Assembly: GCF_028368995.1 (NCBI RefSeq)
Contig: NZ_JAQNDL010000002.1
Coordinates: 1,857,724-1,921,723, forward strand
Length of the DNA stretch: 64,000 nt
Direction of reading: 5' to 3'
Origin: Nannocystis bainbridge
Lineage (GTDB): Bacteria > Myxococcota_A > Polyangia > Nannocystales > Nannocystaceae
Shown: piece by piece, positions 63,854 to 64,000 of the stretch
Numbering within the stretch: the first letter of the stretch is position 1
Layout of the letters: every line of letters starts with the position of its first letter
Notes under the pieces: model-generated
What the model was told of the DNA's origin: nothing
What the model saw: the letters and a program-made list of their open reading frames with translations, nothing else
The model's database searches: none
Made by a program: the position numbers and the translations under genes

Positions 63854-64000
63854 GAGGCACCTCCTTCGGTCTTCGGCGGGTGTTGCGTGCTCGCCTCGAT
63901 GTTGCGGCCGCGGAACGCTCGCCACACCAGCGCCGCGATCAGCGTGAACACCGTCAGCAGGACCACCCGCGTCAGGTCCTTGACGAACATCGGCGTGATC
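63850..64000 (-). CDS. C-terminal fragment of a membrane transporter (possibly NSS-type)
   Basis: The window cuts this gene; only the last 49 residues are visible. They contain one hydrophobic segment (VVLLTVFTLIAALVW) preceded by ITPMFVKDLTR and followed by a basic/polar tail (RAFRGRNIEASTQHPPKTEGGAS). The preceding Pro and the tail suit the last helix of a sodium-coupled transporter, and the coupled 34-residue gene downstream points to the NSS (SNF) family. With so little sequence this is inference; another membrane transporter is possible. Confidence 0.45.
   Translation of the reverse strand, partial: ITPMFVKDLTRVVLLTVFTLIAALVWRAFRGRNIEASTQHPPKTEGGAS

Overview
The window looks like a chromosomal segment of a very GC-rich, predatory-type myxobacterium, most plausibly from the Nannocystineae (Nannocystis/Enhygromyxa-like). 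This is inferred from gene content: three Hanks-type Ser/Thr kinases in 13 kb, a kinase-ATPase-TPR giant, Thr/Ser-rich-linker lipoproteins, a Cys-rich repeat lipoprotein with Asp-Cys-Pro-x-Gly-Gln-x-Cys units, a Kunitz-like lipoprotein, and many outer-membrane and TPR proteins. No rRNA, tRNA, phage, transposase or CRISPR array was seen. Start codons were moved inward from the longest open frames wherever a signal peptide, lipobox or ribosome binding site decided it.

Layout. 0.1-10.4 kb: a small unknown protein, a repeat-rich gap, a peptidase-like/beta-barrel fusion (-), the Cys-rich repeat lipoprotein, and a tight FG-GAP lipoprotein / LytS-type kinase / LytTR regulator unit. 10.6-19 kb: M16 peptidase, NTF2-like protein, purE-purK (-), two paralogous small barrels and an Old Yellow Enzyme relative (+). 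19.2-28.5 kb: a PD40-like lipoprotein, a ceramidase-like lipoprotein, an Omp85-like protein, a PpiC-type foldase, miaB, and a frameshifted MpaB-family oxygenase. 28.8-42.6 kb: two envelope proteins of unknown role, lon, and a pair of giant DUF3857/transglutaminase TPR proteins. 42.7-52.9 kb: acs, dprA, a small lipoprotein, class III alcohol dehydrogenase, the kinase giant and an unknown protein. 53.1-64 kb: an FAD oxidoreductase fused to an acetoacetate-decarboxylase-like domain, two Ser/Thr kinases, a histidine ammonia-lyase, a Kunitz-like lipoprotein, and at the right edge a probable NSS-type transporter with its tiny subunit.

The strongest unexplained signal is a family of short palindromes built on the 8-base core ACATGTCC or ACCTGTCC and its complement, usually as two inverted half-sites around a 4-base loop (typical form CTGTCC-N4-GGACAG). 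By eye there are about 25 exact ACATGTCC/GGACATGT sites in 64 kb, against roughly one expected at this base composition (a rough hand estimate). They cluster in nearly every larger intergenic gap and also lie inside coding sequence, including lon, miaB, adhC, acs and hutH. In those genes they replace codons without changing protein length, so they look like a signal maintained by point substitution (as DNA-uptake sequences are) rather than inserted copies. dprA, a transformation gene, is also in the window, but that link is only suggestive.
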